Shown here piece by piece: positions 45,761-55,217 of a stretch of 64,000 nt of DNA (positions within the stretch are counted from its first letter, which is position 1; each line of letters opens with the position of its first letter). The stretch is from Acidobacteriota bacterium (GTDB lineage: Bacteria > Acidobacteriota > Terriglobia > Bryobacterales > Bryobacteraceae), in contig JACQDF010000030.1 of the NCBI GenBank assembly GCA_016201205.1, positions 1-64,000 on the forward strand. Direction: 5' to 3'. The position numbers and the translations under genes are program-made. The notes below the pieces were generated by a model. The model had not been told where the DNA came from. It did not search any database and saw nothing but the letters and a program-made list of their open reading frames with translations.

Positions 45761-45766
45761 ATTCTA
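45761..45766 (-). promoter_or_regulatory. -10-like box, probable leaderless start of lactonase
   Basis: TAGAAT on the minus strand, 6 bases before the ATG at 45754. Confidence 0.45.
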
Positions 45767-45774
45767 TCGTGAAA

Positions 45775-45804
45775 TTGAGGTGCGCCGTCTGTGCATGGTA
45801 CAGT
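45775..45804 (+). promoter_or_regulatory. Predicted promoter of tRNA-Asp
   Basis: TTGAGG and TACAGT are 18 bases apart and end about 21 bases before the mature tRNA. Confidence 0.4.
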
Positions 45805-45825
45805 GGTAGTGCGCCGACAAGAAGC

Positions 45826-45902
<77 letters not shown>

Positions 45903-45922
45903 GTTCCAATCTCCGGGATTCA

Positions 45923-48325
45923 CTACCGCTCGTTCGTATTGTACGGCGAGATGTAGCGTACAGACGACAGCCTCGCCAGCGCTTCGAGCTTGTCCAGCGC
46001 GATGCGGCCGATCACCAGTTGCATGGCCTGCTCATGCCGGATCACCTCGAAGCCGAGCGCCTTCAGAGCTTGTAGTGCCGCGCTGCCGTCTCCGTTGATG
46101 TACACCTTCAGCTCCGCTTTGCCATTGCGGACAAACGCGGGGGTTAGCCTGCCTGCCAGCGCCGCCGCGACGTCGGGATGCAGCTTGGCAAGGAACGTGG
46201 ATTGCGTCCGGGGGACATCCATTTCACGAGCATCGCGGGCGGCCTCTTTCCCAACGCGATCTGCCAGCGCGATTGGCCCAGATACCGGCGGCTGGCCGCC
46301 ACGGCCCACGAATCCGCCGGTCCGGAACGCCGACATCGGCATCGACGCCGGAGCAACAGCGACCGCCTCCTGCCGCTCTCCGAACACGCCCTGGTAGCTG
46401 ACGCCTTCCGGCATCTCGACCGGCACTTCGATTCGCCGCGGCTTGCCTGCTTCGGTCACCACACGCTCTTCCACGGCGACAAAGGCGGTGAACTGCGTCA
46501 TCAGCCGGAACTCGAGGCCGAGCTTCGTGATCTGGCTGCGCAGATCGTCGGCCAGCGTGCCGTGTTGCAGGCCGCGATAATCCTGACCCATCAGGTCATC
46601 GATCTTGGTGCGCGCCCACAGCGATGCGAGCACGTCGTGGCGAGGCTCGCCGGCTGCAAAGTCGACGTTCACCGTCCGCGCGAAATCGCCGCCCGCCGCC
46701 TTGCCGAGAATGCGAACGGCGCCCTTGGCGGGCCCGTTGTATCGCCCGTGAATGACCAGCGGCCTGGCGGCGAACAGGTCCGGAATCCGCTTCGGGTAGA
46801 CCTCGGTCACCGGCAGTCCGCCCCAATCGATCCGGATATCCGTGAGCAGCGGATTTCGCATCCGCTCGTGGAAACGCTTGGCCGCCGCCGAGCCGTCGTC
46901 CTGCAACGTCACGTACTCGACTTCGCCGCGCCCGAACTCGGCCATCTTGTCGAGCAGAAAGCGGTTCACCGAGCTGCCGATGCCGAAGCTGAACACACGC
47001 GCGTTGGAATACTTCTTCACTTCAGCGATGATTTCCATGTCGTTGCCGACGTAACCGTCGGTCAGAAACGCAACCACGCGAACATGTTTCTGGCTCTCCG
47101 CCGGCGCCAGCGCCGCGCGGATGGCCTTCATCATCTCGGTGCCGCCGCCGCCCCGCCGGCCCTCAATGAACTGCCGCGCTTTCTCGACGTTTTCCGCCGC
47201 CGCCGGCACCGGTTGCGGGAACAGAATGTGCGTGTCGCCGGCGAAAGTAATGATGTTGAACGTGTCCTGTGGATTCAGGTTCGCCAGCGCCGTCCGCATA
47301 ACTTCTTTCGATTTCTCGAGCGGGAAGCCATACATCGAGCCGGAGGTGTCCAGCACGAAGACCAGCTCTTTGGGGGTCACCTCGCCAGGCGTCACTCGCT
47401 CCGGGGGCTGGAGCATCAGCGTGAAGAAGCCGCCCCGCGAGCCGCGATGCGCCAGCACCGCATCTTCGATCTTGCGGCCGGCCACGTCGTACTTGAGGAT
47501 GAAGTCTTTATTCGGAATGGTCGCCTGGTCCTTCAGCTTGATGACAGCGCGACGCGGATCGGGCCGCTCGGTGAGAACTTCGTGTGACGTGCATGCCAGC
47601 AGGTCGATCGGCACGCCGGCATCGAGGCTGACCTCGACGGTAATGTCATGTCCCGCGCGTGTGCCCGGAGGCGTTACCTGCGGGGTGATGCGCGACCCAT
47701 CCGGCACCCGGTTGGTGTCCGGGGACCAGCCGCCGCCTTGCCTGCCGATGGCCTGCTTGCCGGGAATGTAGCGCGGCCCCACCACCATCGGAAATGCAAA
47801 TTCATACGTCCCGGCTTCATACTTCAGCGTCTCGATGTAGCTGATGGTGATCTTGACCTTTTCGCCCGGCCGGATGTTGGCGACGGATTGAGTGAAAATG
47901 TTGGGGCGGTCCTGCTCGAGCAGGCTCGCCGTTTTGCCGGCGTTGCGGGCGGCGTCATAGATCGCGCGCGCCTCTTCCCGCGGCTTGATCCTGCCCTTGA
48001 CCGTGCGGTCGCCGACGAGCATTGTCATGTCGTCGACAGCGGCGTTTTGCGGCAGCGGGAAGGTGTACACGGCTTCGATCTTCTCCTCCAGCGGGTTCTC
48101 GAAGTGCTGGGTGAGGGTGACGCGGGAAAGAAAGCCTGTGATCTCGGCCTTCACTTCCGTGCGTTTCAACGGGCACGGCAGGATGGGCCGCCCTTCGCGG
48201 TCTATCATCATCAGCGTGCCGGAACTTGCCCGGGCGGACTTGTTGGTATCGGCTGGAGCGGGAAAACAAAACAAGGCGGCCACCGCCGCCCAAATCAAAC
48301 TGTGGGTTGGTTTCTGGGACGTCAT
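45923..48325 (-). CDS. VIT and von Willebrand A domain protein, secreted
   Basis: 800 residues with a signal peptide (HSLIWAAVAALFCFPAPA). The VIT domain covers about residues 40-170 (VKAEITGFLSRVTLTQHFENP, EKIEAVYTFPLPQNAAVDDM). The vWA domain begins at ELVFVLDTSGSMYGFPLEKSK with the metal-ion site DxSxS, and LTDGYVGND supplies the later ligand. The C-terminal part resembles a short degenerate repeat domain. The family includes Ca-dependent protein-binding or matrix-like proteins; in acidobacteria its role is not defined. A GAGGAG ribosome-binding site precedes the ATG. Confidence 0.88.
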   Translation of the reverse strand: MTSQKPTHSLIWAAVAALFCFPAPADTNKSARASSGTLMMIDREGRPILPCPLKRTEVKAEITGFLSRVTLTQHFENPLEEKIEAVYTFPLPQNAAVDDMTMLVGDRTVKGRIKPREEARAIYDAARNAGKTASLLEQDRPNIFTQSVANIRPGEKVKITISYIETLKYEAGTYEFAFPMVVGPRYIPGKQAIGRQGGGWSPDTNRVPDGSRITPQVTPPGTRAGHDITVEVSLDAGVPIDLLACTSHEVLTERPDPRRAVIKLKDQATIPNKDFILKYDVAGRKIEDAVLAHRGSRGGFFTLMLQPPERVTPGEVTPKELVFVLDTSGSMYGFPLEKSKEVMRTALANLNPQDTFNIITFAGDTHILFPQPVPAAAENVEKARQFIEGRRGGGGTEMMKAIRAALAPAESQKHVRVVAFLTDGYVGNDMEIIAEVKKYSNARVFSFGIGSSVNRFLLDKMAEFGRGEVEYVTLQDDGSAAAKRFHERMRNPLLTDIRIDWGGLPVTEVYPKRIPDLFAARPLVIHGRYNGPAKGAVRILGKAAGGDFARTVNVDFAAGEPRHDVLASLWARTKIDDLMGQDYRGLQHGTLADDLRSQITKLGLEFRLMTQFTAFVAVEERVVTEAGKPRRIEVPVEMPEGVSYQGVFGERQEAVAVAPASMPMSAFRTGGFVGRGGQPPVSGPIALADRVGKEAARDAREMDVPRTQSTFLAKLHPDVAAALAGRLTPAFVRNGKAELKVYINGDGSAALQALKALGFEVIRHEQAMQLVIGRIALDKLEALARLSSVRYISPYNTNER

Positions 48326-48477
48326 GTACTCTCCTCACCGGGGGAATGCGGCCGGCAGGCGCATCCTTTCAAACTTTTTCGTCTTGGGTCCGCACGCGCG
48401 AACCGCGAACCGCTGGCTTATAATAGACAGAGAGGGGGCTTGCGTATAGGTCGAGACTCCCCTCGCGAGACGACGAG

Positions 48478-48609
48478 ATGGTAACCCGCAGGAAGGCCTG
48501 GATTTTGTTAGCTGATCATCACACGGTCGTCCGCCGGGGGGGCCAGGCTAATCAGGCGGTAGCCTCTTCGCGTATGCGCGCGGCATGCTTCTCAGAAAGA
48601 CACCTATGA
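48478..48609 (+). pseudogene. Remnant of a NarL-type response regulator
   Basis: A 43-codon reading frame encodes KAWILLADHHTVVRRG, nearly the receiver start of LuxR/NarL regulators (usually ILLADDHTVVRxGL), then leaves the family (GQANQAVASS) and stops. It is too short to fold as a receiver and lacks the phospho-acceptor region and DNA-binding domain. Its TGA overlaps the ATG of the efflux adaptor, so it could act as a leader peptide coupled to the metal efflux operon. Confidence 0.5.
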
Positions 48610-49799
48610 TCCCGATTCGCCGTCTCGTTGGCAGGAGTGTGCTGTGTGGCATCACTGCCCTGACCATGGCCGGATGCGGAAAGCCCAGGGAAGTGGTGGC
48701 CGAAGGCAAGGAGTCGTCGAAAGCCGCAACCCAGGTCCAGCCAAATCCGGCAGGCGTGGTCGTCCTGGGTCCGGACGCACCCGAGCTCCGCCGGATGACG
48801 ATCGAATCCGTGCGCACGGTCCCGCTTCCTGCTGACGAGGTCACCGCCCCGGCGAAGATTGAAGCCAATCCCAATCGGGTGGGGCATGCGGTGTTACCGA
48901 TGCCCGGACGCATTGTGCGGGTGATGGTGAAACTGGGAGACTCTGTTACTCAAGGGCAGCCGGTGATCGTAATCGAAAGCCCGGCGGTTGGCGAAGCCGA
49001 GGCTGCCTACGTTCAAGCGGAAGCATCCGTTCGCCAGGCGGAACTCGCCGTGACCAAAGCCGACGCCGACCTGGCCCGGCTGACCGACTTGTTCGAGCAT
49101 CAGGCGGTCGCCCAAAAAGAGGTCCTGGCCGCGCAAACCACGTCGGCCATCGTTAAGACCTCCCTGGAACAGGCGCAGAGCGCGCGCGAGCAGACGCGCC
49201 GGCGGCTGGAACTTCTGGGCCTCAAGGCTGGCCACCTCCAACAGCAGGTCACGGTGACCGCGCCGGTTTCGGGCAAGGTGCTCGAGGTAAGTGTAGTGGA
49301 CGGAGAGTTTCGCAACGAGATCAGCACGCCTCTGATCACGATCACCGATCTGAGCCGCGTCTGGGCGACCTCGGAGGTGCCGGAAAGCAAGATCCGCTAC
49401 TACAAACTGGGCGGCACAGCCGATCTCGAGCTGATCGCTTACCCGAACGAAGTCTTCCGGGCGCGCGTGACTCGCATCGCCGATACCGTGAACAGTGAAA
49501 CCCGCACGATCAAGGTCAGTGCGGAGCTGGATAACAGCGCTGGCCGCTTGCGTCCGGAGATGTTCGGACGCCTGCGTTATGCCGACGGGTTTGTGCGAAG
49601 CCTATGGGTCCCCGATTCGGCGGTGGTGCTGGTCGGCGACAAGGATTTCGTCTTCCTCGAGCAGGGGCCCGGCCGGTTCCTTGCATCCCCGGTAGAGTTG
49701 GGCCAGCGCCACGACGGCGGATTCGCAGTCACCAAAGGCCTCAAGGCAGGCGACCGGGTAGTTACGCAAGGCTCCGTGTACCTGAAGGCCGCCCTGTAA
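48606..49799 (+). CDS. RND efflux periplasmic adaptor (CzcB/CusB-like)
   Basis: 397 residues from the ATG at 48606 (MIPIRRLVGRSVLCG), overlapping the upstream remnant's stop. Lipobox LTMAGC with cleavage before Cys indicates a lipoprotein. The membrane-fusion layout follows: PGRIVRVMVKLGDSVTQGQPV (lipoyl half), a helical hairpin (VRQAELAVTKADADLARLTDLFEHQAVA), the second lipoyl half (VTAPVSGKVLEVSVVDGEF) and a beta-barrel part. It links the inner-membrane pump CzcA-like protein to the TolC-like channel. No His-rich metal-binding tail is seen. Confidence 0.9.
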   Translation: MIPIRRLVGRSVLCGITALTMAGCGKPREVVAEGKESSKAATQVQPNPAGVVVLGPDAPELRRMTIESVRTVPLPADEVTAPAKIEANPNRVGHAVLPMPGRIVRVMVKLGDSVTQGQPVIVIESPAVGEAEAAYVQAEASVRQAELAVTKADADLARLTDLFEHQAVAQKEVLAAQTTSAIVKTSLEQAQSAREQTRRRLELLGLKAGHLQQQVTVTAPVSGKVLEVSVVDGEFRNEISTPLITITDLSRVWATSEVPESKIRYYKLGGTADLELIAYPNEVFRARVTRIADTVNSETRTIKVSAELDNSAGRLRPEMFGRLRYADGFVRSLWVPDSAVVLVGDKDFVFLEQGPGRFLASPVELGQRHDGGFAVTKGLKAGDRVVTQGSVYLKAAL

Positions 49800-49803
49800 T
49801 TCG

Positions 49804-52800
49804 ATGCTCCGTAAGATTATCTTCTTTGCGATTCACCAGCCGCTGTTCGTGTTTCTCCTGCTGGCGGTGTTCGTCGGAGCGGGCATCTTCGCATTCCGGA
49901 CGTTGCCTATCGAGGCGTTTCCGGATGTCACCGACATTCAGGTCACGGTCGTAACATTATTCCCGGGGCATGCCGCGGAAGAGGTCGAAAAGCAAGTGAC
50001 GATTCCGCTCGAGATCGCGCTCAGCGGCGTTCCGCATGCCCTGCGCCTGTTCTCGCACACACAATTCGGATTGTCCTCCACGTACATCACTTTCGATGAC
50101 GAAGTCGATAACTACTTCGCCCGGCAGCAGGTGCTGGAGCGCCTCCAGGCGGTGGATCTGCCGGAGGGTATTCACCCGGAGCTTGCCCCGCTGTCCAGCC
50201 CGATCGGCGAAATCTATCGCGTATACCTCAAGTCCGACAGGTACGACGCCATGGAGCTGCGCAGCATCGAGGACTGGGTGGTCGGGCGCAACCTCAAACT
50301 GGTTCCGGGCGTGGCCGACGTCGTCAGCCGGGGAGGGTATGTCAAGCAGTACCAGGTGTCGCCCGATCTGACGAAGATGAAATCGCAAGGAGTGACTCTC
50401 CAGCAGGTATTCGCCGCTCTGGGACGCGGGAACATGAACGCCGGCGGGGGCTACATCGAACAGGGAGAACAGCAGTTCATCATCCGCGGCGTCGGCTTAC
50501 TGCGGTCACTCCAGGATATCCGCAACGTGGTGATCGCCGAACGCCGCGGCGTGCCCGTATTGATCAGCGACGTCGCCGAGGTCAGCACCGGATACCAGCA
50601 ACGCCAGGGCATTGTCGGCATGGACGCGCAGGACAACATCGTCAACGGCACGATCCTCATGCGCAAGGGTGAGAACCCGTCCGTGGTCCTGAAAGGCGTC
50701 AAGGCAAAGATGGAGGAACTCAACAGGAGTATCCTGCCCAAGGGCGTCCAGCTCTTGCCCTACTACGATCGCGCCTGGCTGATCGACAACACGCTTACGA
50801 CGGTGTTCAAGAATCTCGCCGAGGGCGCCCTGCTGGTCTGCCTGGTGCTGTTCTTGTTCCTGGGACGCCTGCGGCCGGCGGCAATCGTCGCGGTGGTGAT
50901 TCCGCTGTCCTTGCTGGCCACGTTCATCGGCCTCCAGATCAAGGGCATTCCGGCCAATCTTCTGTCGCTCGGAGCAATGGACTTCGGCATTATTGTGGAT
51001 GGCGCGGTGATCATGGTGGAGAACATTTTCCGCCGCATTTCGCAAGAACGTGAGCAGCACCGCTCCTTCAAGGAACTGGTCGCCGAGGCCGGCTCTCAGG
51101 TGGGCAGGCCGACGTTCTTTTCGATGCTCATCATCATCACCGCCCACATCCCGATCTTTACTCTACAGCGGCACGAGGGCCGTATCTTTGCACCGATGGC
51201 CTATACCATCACCTCGGCGCTGATCGGCTCCCTAGTGTTCTCGCTCACGCTGGTACCCGTTCTGTGCGTGTATTTCATGCGCCGCAGCCTGCCGGAGAAG
51301 GAGAACTTCGTCGTGCGTCTGGCGCACAGGACCTATCAGAAGGTGTTGACAATCGCGCTGCCGCGGCCCAGGATGGTCTTGCTTGTTTCGGCGGGCGCGC
51401 TTTTCGCCACCTTGCTGTTGGTGCCTCAGCTTGGCACAGAATTTCTGCCCGAACTGAATGAGGGCAGCATTTGGGTGAACTTCACGCTGCCGGCCGGCAT
51501 CTCCCTTGGGGAGGTGAACCGTTCGCTCCACAAAGCCCGAACGGCATTGCTCGAGATTCCCGAGGTGTCTCGTGTCGTCTCGCAAGCCGGCCGCCCGGAT
51601 GATGGCACCGATCCCAAGCCGATCAATATGGTGGAAATGCTGGTCGACCTGAAACCCCAGTCCGAGTGGCGGCCGAACGTGACCAAGGAAGACCTTATCG
51701 CGAAGATGGAGAAAACGCTCGACGACATGCCCGGCATCAAGCCGGCCTTCTCTCAGCCAATCCGTGACAACGTGCTTGAATCGATTTCGCAGATCGACGG
51801 CCAGATTGTCATCAAGATTTTTGGCGACGATTCGAATCTGCTCAAGCAGAAGATTGAGGAAATCCTGCCACTGATCTCACCCATCCGGGGAGTCGGCCGG
51901 GCGTTCGTGGATCGCGCCGGCCGCGTTCCTCAGCTTCAGATAGAAATCGACCGTGAACGCGCCGCGCGGTACGGCCTGAACGTCGCCGACATCGAGGACG
52001 TGATCGAAACCGCCCTCGGCGGCCGGCCGGCTACACAGATCTGGGAGGGAGAGAAGCGTTTCGGCGTGGTCGTCCGGCTGCGCGAGGAAGAGCGCAGCAA
52101 CATCGACGCGCTGCGCGGTCTTCTGCTCGACGCCCCGGACCACTCGCAGGTTCCGCTGGATCAGGTGGCCAAGATCGGCGTGCAGGACGGCGTCATGAAC
52201 ATCAGCCGCGAGGGTGGACGGAGCACGGCGGCCATCGGCGTGTTCCTCAAAGGCCGTGACATGGGGAGTCTGGTCCAGGAGATGCAACAGGTGGTGGACA
52301 AGAAGCTCAAGCTCCCGGCGGGCTACAACATCACCTGGGGCGGCGAATTTGAGAACCAGCAGCGCGCCATGGAACGCCTGATCATGATCATCCCCGTCAG
52401 CATCGTGCTGATTTTCGTGCTCCTGTTCGAGGCCTTCAAGACGGTGAAAAGCGCGGCACTCATCTTGCTGAACGTGCCCTTCGCGCTCTTCGGCGGCATT
52501 CTGGCGCTGTTCGTAACCGGGATTCACCTGAGCGTTTCGGCCGCCATCGGATTCATCGCGCTATTCGGACAGGCCGTGCTCAACGGGGTCGTGATGGTGA
52601 GCCACTTCAATGATCTCCAGAAGGCCGGCGCCACGCCGCATCGCGCCGTATTCGAAGGCGCGCAGACGCGGCTGCGAACGGTGCTGATGACTTCGCTGCT
52701 GGCGATGCTCGGTCTGCTGCCGATGGCCCTGTCCAAAGGCATCGGTTCGGAAGTGCAGAAGCCACTGGCGGTGGTCATCATCGGCGGACTTGTCACGGCA

Positions 52801-52875
52801 ACCGTCCTGACCCTGGTCGTGCTGCCGGCGTTGTACCTGATGTTTCACGCCGGCCCCGAGTCGGAAGAACTATGA
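49804..52875 (+). CDS. Heavy-metal RND efflux pump (CzcA/CusA family)
   Basis: 1023 residues, the normal length, with 12 TM segments in the RND 1+5+1+5 pattern. N-terminal IHQPLFVFLLLAVFVGAG and the PDVTDIQVTV segment are typical. The HME subgroup proton-relay signature appears as DFGIIVDGAVIMVEN, with the Asp, Asp and Glu in CzcA-like positions, which predicts divalent cations (Co/Zn/Cd/Ni) rather than Cu(I) or drugs. It exports metal by proton antiport. The adaptor gene ends 4 bases before it and the channel gene overlaps its stop. Confidence 0.92.
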   Translation: MLRKIIFFAIHQPLFVFLLLAVFVGAGIFAFRTLPIEAFPDVTDIQVTVVTLFPGHAAEEVEKQVTIPLEIALSGVPHALRLFSHTQFGLSSTYITFDDEVDNYFARQQVLERLQAVDLPEGIHPELAPLSSPIGEIYRVYLKSDRYDAMELRSIEDWVVGRNLKLVPGVADVVSRGGYVKQYQVSPDLTKMKSQGVTLQQVFAALGRGNMNAGGGYIEQGEQQFIIRGVGLLRSLQDIRNVVIAERRGVPVLISDVAEVSTGYQQRQGIVGMDAQDNIVNGTILMRKGENPSVVLKGVKAKMEELNRSILPKGVQLLPYYDRAWLIDNTLTTVFKNLAEGALLVCLVLFLFLGRLRPAAIVAVVIPLSLLATFIGLQIKGIPANLLSLGAMDFGIIVDGAVIMVENIFRRISQEREQHRSFKELVAEAGSQVGRPTFFSMLIIITAHIPIFTLQRHEGRIFAPMAYTITSALIGSLVFSLTLVPVLCVYFMRRSLPEKENFVVRLAHRTYQKVLTIALPRPRMVLLVSAGALFATLLLVPQLGTEFLPELNEGSIWVNFTLPAGISLGEVNRSLHKARTALLEIPEVSRVVSQAGRPDDGTDPKPINMVEMLVDLKPQSEWRPNVTKEDLIAKMEKTLDDMPGIKPAFSQPIRDNVLESISQIDGQIVIKIFGDDSNLLKQKIEEILPLISPIRGVGRAFVDRAGRVPQLQIEIDRERAARYGLNVADIEDVIETALGGRPATQIWEGEKRFGVVVRLREEERSNIDALRGLLLDAPDHSQVPLDQVAKIGVQDGVMNISREGGRSTAAIGVFLKGRDMGSLVQEMQQVVDKKLKLPAGYNITWGGEFENQQRAMERLIMIIPVSIVLIFVLLFEAFKTVKSAALILLNVPFALFGGILALFVTGIHLSVSAAIGFIALFGQAVLNGVVMVSHFNDLQKAGATPHRAVFEGAQTRLRTVLMTSLLAMLGLLPMALSKGIGSEVQKPLAVVIIGGLVTATVLTLVVLPALYLMFHAGPESEEL

Positions 52876-54152
52876 TGACCATGAAACGCCTCTTATTTGC
52901 GTTCGGAGTCGCGCCCGCGATGCTCGTTGCGCAGACGCCCCCCATCACCCTGGACCAGGCTCTTCGGGAAGCCATCGCAAGCAATCTGGACCTTGCCGCC
53001 GCCCGCCACAGCATCAGTGTGGCTGAGGCGCGCCAGATCACCGCGAGGCTCCGTCCGAATCCGGTGATGACCGTGAGCGCCGATCACCTGGATCTGCTCG
53101 GCACCGGATACAACTCGATCAACAACGCTGGTCCCAACGAGTACTCCTACCGCACCGACTTCATTCTCGAGCGGGGCGGCAAGAGAACCGCCCGGATGGA
53201 GTTGGCTGCGGTCGAGAAGTCGGTGACGGAACTCGGATTCCAGGACACCATGCGGAGGCTTATCTTCGACGTCGAAAGCGCCTTCGTCGACGTGCAGTTG
53301 GCGAGAGAAAACCTGGCCCTGGCCGAGGACAACCTGCGCAGCTTGAATGGCATCGTGGCGATCAATACGGTCCGCGTGCGGACCGGCGATCTGGCGGTCG
53401 TCGAGCTGGATCGATCGCAGGTTGCGGCCATGCAATATCAGACCGCTGTTCGCCAGGCCGAACTGCAACTTCGGCAGGCCAGGAACCGGCTCCAGTTTCT
53501 GCTCGGCCGGCCCGTCGCCGTCGAGGACTTCGACGTCACCGGGCCAATTCGCCGCGACGACCGCCGCATCAGCTTGGAGGAGGTCCGCGGTCGCGCTCAG
53601 ACACGGCGTCCGGACTTGCAGGCGATCCGGCAAACACAAGCCCGCAACCAGGCCGATCTGCGCCTGCAACTGGCCCAAGGAAAAATTGATTACACCACCG
53701 GTGTGGAATACCGGCGCCAGCAGGCGCCATCCGGCATGGGCAATTCTCTGGGCTTCTTTTTCAGCGCGCCACTGCCCTTGTTCAATCGAAACCAAGGTGA
53801 AATCGCGCGATCTCAACGTGAGATCGACCAGGCCGCGGCGCAGATCCGCGCTCTGGAAGCCCGAGTCAATGGTGAGGTGACCAGTACATGGCATCAGTAC
53901 TTCACTTCTCGCGGACTTCTCGAGGACATCGAGCAGAAGATGCTGGCAAAGGCCAGAAGTGTTCGGCAGACCACTGAATATTCCTACCGTCGCGGCGAGG
54001 CGACTCTGGTGGAGTTCCTGGACGCTCAGCGCGCCTTCAACGACGTCACCCAGAGTTACAACGAAGCCCGAGCCAATTACGCCAGGAGCCTTTATCTGCT
54101 GGACTCGGTCACCGCATCGCCCGTCTCGATCCCCGGACCTGCTCAACCTTAG
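52872..54152 (+). CDS. TolC-family outer-membrane channel (CzcC-like)
   Basis: 426 residues starting in the pump's stop codon (ATGA). Signal peptide (MKRLLFAFGVAPAMLVAQ), then two OEP repeats: ITLDQALREAIASNLDLAAARHSISVAEA and RPDLQAIRQTQARNQADLRLQLAQGKI, with long helices that form the trimeric tunnel. It is the exit duct of the Czc-type efflux system. Gene order adaptor-pump-channel (B-A-C) is complete. No metal sensor gene (such as CzcRS or MerR) is seen next to it, unless the response-regulator remnant was part of one. Confidence 0.88.
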   Translation: MMTMKRLLFAFGVAPAMLVAQTPPITLDQALREAIASNLDLAAARHSISVAEARQITARLRPNPVMTVSADHLDLLGTGYNSINNAGPNEYSYRTDFILERGGKRTARMELAAVEKSVTELGFQDTMRRLIFDVESAFVDVQLARENLALAEDNLRSLNGIVAINTVRVRTGDLAVVELDRSQVAAMQYQTAVRQAELQLRQARNRLQFLLGRPVAVEDFDVTGPIRRDDRRISLEEVRGRAQTRRPDLQAIRQTQARNQADLRLQLAQGKIDYTTGVEYRRQQAPSGMGNSLGFFFSAPLPLFNRNQGEIARSQREIDQAAAQIRALEARVNGEVTSTWHQYFTSRGLLEDIEQKMLAKARSVRQTTEYSYRRGEATLVEFLDAQRAFNDVTQSYNEARANYARSLYLLDSVTASPVSIPGPAQP

Positions 54153-54158
54153 CCTGCT

Positions 54159-55217
54159 TTAATCCTGAGTCCGGATGATGACCTCGAGGGTCACCTTTCG
54201 GGTGGGATCCGGCGTGACGCCGCCTTTACGAAGGGCATCGGTTCGCACATCCGTGGCTTCCTCTTTCGCCTTGCCCGCCCGGCCGAAGGCCTGGCGGAAG
54301 CTTTGGGTCTCCGCTCCGCCCAACCGGGCTTGCGGATCGAGTGAGAATTCGACCAACAGCGTTTCGACGCCGCTGCCGGCGGAGATCACCTCCCGCGCCG
54401 GAATCATCACCGCCTGGCCCCGCCGCACAAACTGGCCGCCTGCCAGCAGAATCGAGTTGGTGCGCCGGTACACGGTAAGATAGCCGTCTTCGGAAGGCGT
54501 GACGCGGAGACGCAGCGGATCTCCGGCCTTGACGGAAGCTCCCGGCGGTAACGGCACGAATTCCCCTTCCGGCGTTTGCCGCAGCACTGCGTAATCCACC
54601 GAAAGCCGCGGCTGGATGGCGCCGGCCGCTGCCGCCGCTTCCTTGGGAACGTCACGCTCCATGCGAGGCTCGCGCTCGGCCACGCTCATGGCCACTTGCG
54701 CCGCCGGAGGTTCGGCTGCCGGGGCAGGGGCAGCCGGAACCACGCGGACGTCGGACGACGGGGGCGCTTTGACACGGGCCAGCGCTGCCTTCGGCCTGGG
54801 CGCCGCGGCAGCCGCTTTCTCTTCCGCCGGGACCGCCGCCGGAGCCGCCTTTTGGGCGAGCGGAGCCGGCTGCGGCTCCACCGCCGGGCGTGGCGTCAGG
54901 ATCACCAGCAACACCGCCGCGGTGGCCAGTGCACCGGCGGCGCCCCAAGCCACCGGCCGGGTGAGCCAGTCGCGCATCCGGCTCCACAGCGATGGACGCG
55001 GCGTCAGCGCCGCCGTCATTTGCGCCTTCACGCCGGGCGTCTCCAGCAGCTCCTTCAAAGCCTGCTCACTCATCAGCTCGTCAAACAGCGCCTGGTCTTC
55101 GAGCGCGCGCTGGAACAGCACCTGCTGCTCGGGCGGCGAAAGGTTGCCCGTTGCGTAGCCGCCCACCAACTTGTTTGGGTCTACTGGCTGATTGTCCTGT
55201 TTGTCCGGGCCGCTCAT
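54159..55217 (-). CDS. Anti-sigma-like membrane protein with DUF4384-type domain
   Basis: 352 residues from the ATG at 55217, which overlaps the sigma-factor stop (ATGA). The track start is 5 codons earlier. An N-terminal anti-sigma-like segment (PNKLVGGYATGNLSPPEQQVLFQRALED) is followed by a TM helix (WGAAGALATAAVLLVILTP), a low-complexity Ala/Pro-rich linker of about 110 residues, and a C-terminal beta domain (YAVLRQTPEGEFVPLPPGAS, LRLRVTPSEDGYLTVYRR) of the DUF4384 type. It probably holds the sigma factor at the membrane and senses an outside signal. Confidence 0.78.
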   Translation of the reverse strand: MSGPDKQDNQPVDPNKLVGGYATGNLSPPEQQVLFQRALEDQALFDELMSEQALKELLETPGVKAQMTAALTPRPSLWSRMRDWLTRPVAWGAAGALATAAVLLVILTPRPAVEPQPAPLAQKAAPAAVPAEEKAAAAAPRPKAALARVKAPPSSDVRVVPAAPAPAAEPPAAQVAMSVAEREPRMERDVPKEAAAAAGAIQPRLSVDYAVLRQTPEGEFVPLPPGASVKAGDPLRLRVTPSEDGYLTVYRRTNSILLAGGQFVRRGQAVMIPAREVISAGSGVETLLVEFSLDPQARLGGAETQSFRQAFGRAGKAKEEATDVRTDALRKGGVTPDPTRKVTLEVIIRTQD

